NCBI GenBank assembly: GCA_013299105.1
Contig: JAAFJY010000006.1
Coordinates: forward strand, 124,001 to 188,000
DNA length: 64,000 nucleotides
From: Chitinophagales bacterium
GTDB lineage: Bacteria > Bacteroidota > Bacteroidia > Chitinophagales > Saprospiraceae
Direction of reading: 5' to 3'
Of this stretch, positions 59,991 to 64,000 are shown one piece after another; within the stretch, counting starts at the first letter, position 1, and every line of letters starts with the position of its first letter. The notes under the pieces were generated by a model, which was not told where the DNA came from, ran no database searches, and worked only from the letters and a program-made list of their open reading frames with translations. The position numbers and the translations under genes are program-made.

Positions 59991-60163
59991 TATGTTTAAA
60001 AAATTTTGCTTGGCTCAAAATGGCCACGCCCATGCCTTGTTTTTCTAGGGCCGTCGCAAAAATGCTCATTATGCGCTGCATAACTCCGCTTTTTGCGTCA
60101 TCCTTTTAAAAGGTTTGGACGAAAACATGAACATTTTTGACTTCAATCCTAAATTTAAACATC
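59991..60163. repeat. Palindromic MITE-like element, second copy (inverted)
   Basis: ATGTTTAAA (59992-60000) and TTTAAACAT (60154-60162) form the ends. The inner block AAAATGCTCATTATGCGCTG and GCATAACTCCGC are the reverse complement of the core of the element at 24935. About 173 bp long. It is less symmetrical than the first copy. Confidence 0.6.
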
Positions 60164-60652
60164 CTCTAAGGGAGCGTAAAATAATAAGGTGGATGGATTT
60201 GGGTGGGTGCGGCTTGTCCTTGCCTGAAATAGGTTGACATCAAAGTCAATCAGAATGGCATCAAAAAAAACAAAATTTTTAATTTGAGATGAAGTATATA
60301 CGAAGACATAGAGCCCTTGAAAATTGGGGCGCAATTAAAATTTGGACCACTAGGCATTGGTATTCCAACACCGTAATACTTGTTCTTCACCCTTTTGTAA
60401 AGGTCTCCCCAAGCAAGGAGCATTTTTTTGAGACTAGATTAACAAATTTAAAGATCCATTGGTCTAAGCCCTGCGTTGCAGTGGAGAGTAACCCCAAAAA
60501 ACCTCTCTTCAAAAATTACACTGCATACAGGGCTTTGTTTTTCCTTTCTCCACCACATTGCCACCAAAAAGAAAAGCCGCAACCCAAAGGCCGCAGCTTC
60601 CATAACCTACATCAGATCGCAAGTTCTTTACAGAGACTCCAAGTGTTTATTG
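60164..60652. other. Non-coding remainder of the 708-bp GH9 upstream gap
   Basis: No credible gene. It holds an AT-rich stretch with poly-A runs and a probable terminator for the downstream minus gene at 60573-60599. The open frame at 60289-60696 on + does not look like a protein. Confidence 0.55.
60573..60599 (-). terminator. Probable terminator of the gene at 60653
   Basis: AAGCCGC-AACC-CAAA-GG-CCGCAGCTT imperfect hairpin, followed on minus by TTTTCTTTTTGG. It lies 54 bp after the stop of the 60653 gene. Confidence 0.55.
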
Positions 60653-61264
60653 TTACTGCTTGCGAATCTCCTTCATGTATGTCTTATTTGGCGTAGACAC
60701 GATAAACGTGTACTGTCCTTTGGCCAATTTGCTCAAGTTGAAGCGCTTTTCGACCTTGACTACGTTATTCAGCTCTTCATTGAAGACTTTGTTGCCATTT
60801 TCATCCTGGATTTCGATCTGAAGCTTGGTCAGTTCATTGCTGAACATTGCCAGGTCTACATGATCATCCTTCTGCAGAATGGTAGGTACATAGAATTCTT
60901 TGCGTTCAACAGGGTTCAGAATCAGCTCATCCCCTTTGATTACAAAATTTTGTTCTACTTCACGTACACCAGTCAATACGCTAAAGGTATAAGCCCCATC
61001 TTCTAAGGCTTGCAGGTTGAAAATTCTTGCAAACTCAGCATCGTCAATCGTTTCTTCCAGCAGTGTACCTTGGGTGTAGTTGCCCAAGCGGTAAGTAGTT
61101 GGCGATTTGAGGTCGCGCATGACCAAACTGATCTTCTTTTCAGCGCCAATCTTGTTGATGACGATGAAAGGAAAGCTGCCATCATAAGCAGCAAGGGACA
61201 TCGGAAGTGCCAAGGCGCAGAGCAATGCAGCTGCACTGACCAGTTTTTTCAAAAATTCCTTCAT
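60653..61264 (-). CDS. Exported hypothetical protein with beta-sandwich domains, 203 aa
   Basis: A 203-residue exported protein. Signal peptide at 1-26 (KEFLKKLVSAAALLCALALPMSLA). Two similar beta-rich parts follow: residues 30-110 (INKIGAEKKISLVMRDL, with YTFSVLTGVREVEQNFVI) and 115-203 (LTKLQIEIQDENGNKVF, LAKGQYTFIVSTPNKTYMKEI). These look like DUF3244- or Ig-like modules. No C-terminal T9SS domain is clear, although the last strand (GQYTFIV then K-x-Y-M-K) resembles one loosely. It is probably periplasmic. A TACCTTTG box at 61350-61357 lies upstream. Confidence 0.65.
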   Translation of the reverse strand: MKEFLKKLVSAAALLCALALPMSLAAYDGSFPFIVINKIGAEKKISLVMRDLKSPTTYRLGNYTQGTLLEETIDDAEFARIFNLQALEDGAYTFSVLTGVREVEQNFVIKGDELILNPVERKEFYVPTILQKDDHVDLAMFSNELTKLQIEIQDENGNKVFNEELNNVVKVEKRFNLSKLAKGQYTFIVSTPNKTYMKEIRKQ

Positions 61265-61651
61265 AACAACAGTTTTTGTGTTTCAAATATGTTTGGGTAC
61301 AGAAAAATAGGGTCAAGTTTGGGTCTTTAGTTCTCTGCATTTGACAAGACAAAGGTAGGGGGGTATTGGGTTGCATACTACGTCCATTTTGACTAATAAT
61401 GATACTAAATTAACCCTTCTTGTTAAATGAAGGGAATAAATGGATAATATTGAATTAATTTTGGAATTTTATTTCCCATTTCGAGTAATATTAAAAACTA
61501 AACTAAGCCCATTTGCCTGGTTCCCCAAATATCCTTTGAAAATCCGCTTGAACGCTGGATTTAGTAATTTCATAAATGTAATTGCTCCTTTTTTGTCATA
61601 AAGCTCCCTTTTTGTGCGTTTGAATGAGCTACACCCATAAATTTGACACTC
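61265..61651. other. 387-bp intergenic region
   Basis: Divergent promoter region between the exported hypothetical and the phospholipase D-like gene. TACCTTTG (read on minus) at 61350-61357 is a -7 box for the former. A CCCTTC/GAAGGG pair near 61417-61435 could be a small stem. No gene seen. Confidence 0.5.
61350..61357 (-). promoter_or_regulatory. -7 promoter box TACCTTTG
   Basis: Exact match to TAnnTTTG, 86 bp before the ATG at 61264. No clear -33 element was found. Confidence 0.35.
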
Positions 61652-63328
61652 ATGCCAGCATTGACTCAAGCTTACCAACCCATTGTTCAAGTCGGAAAAT
61701 CGACTGATGCCTATCAAGCCGCTGCCTTGGTCGGGATCAATTCTGTATGCATGGGTTGGTCCGTTCGCGAAGACCTGGAGCGCAAGGACCTACTGGGTTT
61801 TAGCATCCGCCGCAGCGAAATGGATCCTCTGACTGGAGAAGAATTGAGCAAGGTCTGGTTATCGGGCAACAAACGCTTCCCTTTTCAGTTGGAATTGGAC
61901 AAAGGACCAAACATTTCTTCCTTTGAGGCCCCCTTTCAGCGTTTCAACTGGAATGATTACGCCCTCAATCCGGCCCGGCATTACCGTTACGAGATCATCC
62001 CCTTTCGGGGTAACCCTAAGCAGCCCATGCGCCTAGAGCCCATGGTGTTGGACATTGTGCCTTCAGCGACCCATGTCAATGGACTGGGTATAATGACCAA
62101 TCGGGGCGTTAGCTCAGCCAACGCTTACCTGGATCGCTTCAATGGCATCAAACCCCAAGACAGTGGTCCTGCGCAGGTATGGCTCAGCCGGGGTTTGAAA
62201 GAATCCTTGGTGCGCTTCATCAATCGGGCAGTAGCAAAAGACGCCCTGCACATTGCCATTTACGAATTTGAAGACCACGACATCGCTGCTGCCCTGAAAG
62301 GAGCTAAAGACCGGGGAGCGGAGATCAAAATCGTGCACCACGGCAAACCCAAACAAGTAGAAGAAAACAACAAGGTGCTTCAGGCATATGGTCTTTTAGT
62401 GAATGCCGTACCCCGCAGCAATGTGCCGGGCATCAGTCACAACAAGTACACGATTTTATTGAAAAATGGTGCCCCAAAAGCGGTATGGACGGGTACTTGC
62501 AATTATACCTTCAATGGTTTTTACCTGCAAACCAACATGGCTTTGGAGCTGGATCACGCTGCCACAGCCGCAGCTTTTGAAGCCTATTTTCAGATTTTAC
62601 AGCGCGATCCCAAGATGGGAGGCAAAGCCAATCCAGCCCGCAGAGAAATCGAAGCCCTGATTAAATCAACAGATCAAAAACTCGCTGATGCTTCCTGGAA
62701 GCTGCGTTTTTCGCCGATCAGTAAAGTCGAAATGCTAGAGCAAGCAGCAGCCTTTATCCGCAATGCCCAAAGTGCAGTTTTTGTAAGCGCTCCTTTTGCC
62801 TTGGACCAGCACTTGCGAGATGCACTGATGCAAAATGATCCGAAAGTGATAGAATATGGTTTGAGCAATACCACTGTGAAAAAACAATTGGATGACCTGA
62901 ATTTTCGCAATACCCGTTTCTTTGTGCCTTCACGCCTGGAAACTCATCTGGGCCAAAAATGGGATGCACCCGCTTTTGGCAACCATAAAATTCATTCCAA
63001 AAGCTTGGTGATTGATCCTTGGAGCGATAATCCCAAAGTGATCATTGGCACTGGGAATTTTAGTGATGAGGCTTGCCTGCGAAATGATGAAAACTTCCTG
63101 ATTGCCGAGGGAGATTCCCGCTTGGCGGCCATCGTCGGCACTGAATTCATCCGCATGTGGGAGCACTATAAAAATCGCGCTTTCATCAATGACATGATTG
63201 CCCAGCGGGGCATGAGCGAGAAACAAAACCTGCTTTTAGAAAATGGATCCTGGGCCAATACAGCATTCAACCCCAATTCACCGAGTTACAAATTTCGGGA
63301 AAGGCAGGTGTTTGTTGGGCAAGTGTAA
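61652..63328 (+). CDS. Phospholipase D-family protein (two HKD-like motifs)
   Basis: A 558-residue protein with no signal peptide. The N-terminal 180 residues (AYQPIVQVGKSTDAYQAAALVGINSVCMGWSVREDL) are of unknown fold. A PLD-type half follows with SHNKYTILL (His-Asn-Lys) and TGTCNYTFNGFY. The second half has NHKIHSKSLVID, GTGNFSDEAC and DENFL. PLD enzymes work through two such His-Lys sites on a phosphodiester: nuclease, phospholipase or phospholipid synthase. The ATG at 61652 is preferred to a TTG at 61643. There is no partner gene, so the substrate is open. A toxin or DNA-processing role is possible but unsupported. Confidence 0.82.
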   Translation: MPALTQAYQPIVQVGKSTDAYQAAALVGINSVCMGWSVREDLERKDLLGFSIRRSEMDPLTGEELSKVWLSGNKRFPFQLELDKGPNISSFEAPFQRFNWNDYALNPARHYRYEIIPFRGNPKQPMRLEPMVLDIVPSATHVNGLGIMTNRGVSSANAYLDRFNGIKPQDSGPAQVWLSRGLKESLVRFINRAVAKDALHIAIYEFEDHDIAAALKGAKDRGAEIKIVHHGKPKQVEENNKVLQAYGLLVNAVPRSNVPGISHNKYTILLKNGAPKAVWTGTCNYTFNGFYLQTNMALELDHAATAAAFEAYFQILQRDPKMGGKANPARREIEALIKSTDQKLADASWKLRFSPISKVEMLEQAAAFIRNAQSAVFVSAPFALDQHLRDALMQNDPKVIEYGLSNTTVKKQLDDLNFRNTRFFVPSRLETHLGQKWDAPAFGNHKIHSKSLVIDPWSDNPKVIIGTGNFSDEACLRNDENFLIAEGDSRLAAIVGTEFIRMWEHYKNRAFINDMIAQRGMSEKQNLLLENGSWANTAFNPNSPSYKFRERQVFVGQV

Positions 63329-63330
63329 GC

Positions 63331-63819
63331 TCAAGCTTTCACATATACCAGCATTGGCGCTCCCTCCACCTCTATGTTTTTTTCAAAAACGAAGCCTAGG
63401 CGATCCAGTAGTTTGATGGAAGGCATATTGTGCGGCAACAAACAAGCCTGGATGGGGACAGGAAATTGGGCTTGAATTTCGTCTAGCACAGCTTTACTGG
63501 CTTCGTAGGCATAGCCTTGGCCCATGTAAGCAGGTAAAAAGGCGAACCCCAGGTCGTAATGCTCCAAATAAGTCCGTTTCAGATAGGACACCACACCAAT
63601 TGCCTGATTCTGTGCTTGGGTACGCACCACCCAATAATCAAGGTTCTCAGTCTTTTTGATTTTTTGGATGTAGGCTTTGGCCTCATCTTCAGTATGCACT
63701 TTGCGGTCGCCAATGAATTCAAGCCAGCCTTTGGTATTTAGCAATTCTAAAATAAAAGGGTGGTCGCTGTCCAGCAAGCCATTGGTGATCAATCTTTGAG
63801 TTTGCAGGTGCATTTTCAT
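63331..63819 (-). CDS. GNAT-family acetyltransferase (RimJ/RimL type)
   Basis: A 162-residue acetyltransferase of the Acetyltransf_3 family. It starts MKMHLQTQRLITNGLLDSDHPFILEL (typical of ribosomal-protein N-acetylating enzymes and relatives), has WVVRTQAQNQAIGVVSYLKR, the acetyl-CoA loop region LGFAFLPAYMGQGYAYEASKAVL and the C-terminal NMPSIKLLDRLGFVFEK. It transfers acetyl groups from acetyl-CoA to an amine. The substrate could be a ribosomal protein or a small molecule. It converges with the PLD gene, whose stop ends 3 bp away. Confidence 0.85.
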   Translation of the reverse strand: MKMHLQTQRLITNGLLDSDHPFILELLNTKGWLEFIGDRKVHTEDEAKAYIQKIKKTENLDYWVVRTQAQNQAIGVVSYLKRTYLEHYDLGFAFLPAYMGQGYAYEASKAVLDEIQAQFPVPIQACLLPHNMPSIKLLDRLGFVFEKNIEVEGAPMLVYVKA

Positions 63820-63842
63820 TGGTAGAACAAACTGTTATTTGG

Positions 63843-64000
63843 TCAAAATTTTTTCTTGAAGTCTTGAACAGGCGTCGGCACGAACAATTGCTGCTCGTGT
63901 CGCTGTGCTTGCCAAGTTTCAACCAACAAGGGATACAGGCGATGGAAGTCAATTTTGAGGCTATTGGCCGAGATGTGTAAAGGTGAGCCATACAGGCGAT
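63843..64000 (-). CDS. Partial gene at the right edge, C-terminus only
   Basis: Open frame to the window edge, ending at TGA (63843-63845). The last residues read LYGSPLHISANSLKIDFHRL, then a Gln- and His-rich tail ending DFKKKF. The composition looks coding, and it is on the same strand as the GNAT gene 23 bp downstream. The family cannot be named from 50 residues. Confidence 0.5.
   Translation of the reverse strand, partial: RLYGSPLHISANSLKIDFHRLYPLLVETWQAQRHEQQLFVPTPVQDFKKKF

Noticed and set aside
60289-60696. 135-codon open frame on + upstream of the GH9 gene
   Set aside because: Composition is not protein-like (His-, Lys- and Pro-rich stretches without a domain), it overlaps the gene on the other strand and it covers a terminator.

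Overview
The window is about 64 kb of chromosome from a member of the Bacteroidota. Several things point this way: type IX secretion (T9SS) C-terminal sorting domains on several exported proteins, an SprB-repeat/gliding-type adhesin, an Alternative Complex III operon joined to an A-type cytochrome c oxidase operon, LytS/LytTR two-component genes, and -7 promoter boxes of the form TAnnTTTG without strong Shine-Dalgarno sites. The overall look (frequent short intergenic repeats, T9SS proteins, a GH9 cellulase) fits Saprospiria, perhaps near Haliscomenobacter. That placement is inference. No rRNA, tRNA, CRISPR array or complete insertion sequence was seen.

Layout. 1-3.5 kb: start of an LptC-like lipoprotein gene and a large SprB/PKD/CHU_C adhesin. 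3.7-8.0 kb, + strand: pssA, purS and rsmI, then a kinase-fold/RapZ-C fusion overlapping a mevalonate-kinase-like GHMP kinase. 8.0-12.8 kb: a tandem duplication carrying two T9SS cargo genes, next to an M43-type metalloprotease with a poly-G tract in its signal peptide. 13.2-20.8 kb: XRE regulator, rfbA, receiver-only regulator, a tandem pair of AAA-ATPase/PD-(D/E)XK proteins, a conserved hypothetical, rlmD and an RDD membrane protein. 20.9-27.2 kb: FAD oxidoreductase, a carboxypeptidase-regulatory-like protein, an MFS exporter, a small T9SS protein, a hypothetical and SMUG2. This stretch is rich in repeats. 27.2-29.5 kb: an accessory island with a PARIS/OLD-like AAA-ATPase-DUF4435 gene interrupted by an in-frame stop.

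29.7-47.6 kb is one long minus-strand respiratory locus. ActA-ActB-ActC-ActD-ActE-ActF (quinol:cytochrome c oxidoreductase) is followed by CtaC (subunit II with an OmpA domain), CtaD, CtaB, two subunit III proteins, subunit IV, a Sco-like protein, a DUF420 protein and a small CPMC protein. Electrons would pass from menaquinol through ACIII hemes to CuA and then to the oxygen-reducing site. The gene order suggests a supercomplex and its assembly factors. 47.8-64 kb: thyA, a UbiD-family decarboxylase, a LytTR/LytS pair, hypotheticals, a subclass A2-like class A beta-lactamase, a DUF6434 SAP protein, a GH9 cellulase, a secreted hypothetical, a phospholipase D-family protein, a GNAT acetyltransferase and a partial gene at the right edge.

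The most interesting signals are: (1) a repeated GTTGAA-type element placed at stop codons of many genes; (2) the AAA-DUF4435 defence-like gene with a stop just before Walker A; (3) the poly-G tract that toggles the protease start; (4) a duplicated T9SS gene whose exported N-terminus has diverged while its flanks and C-terminus have not; (5) a CuA subunit II carrying an OmpA domain, beside a cysteine-free Sco homologue; (6) a palindromic intergenic element with 18-bp inverted ends; and (7) a predicted sugar-kinase-fold/GlcN6P-sensor fusion.
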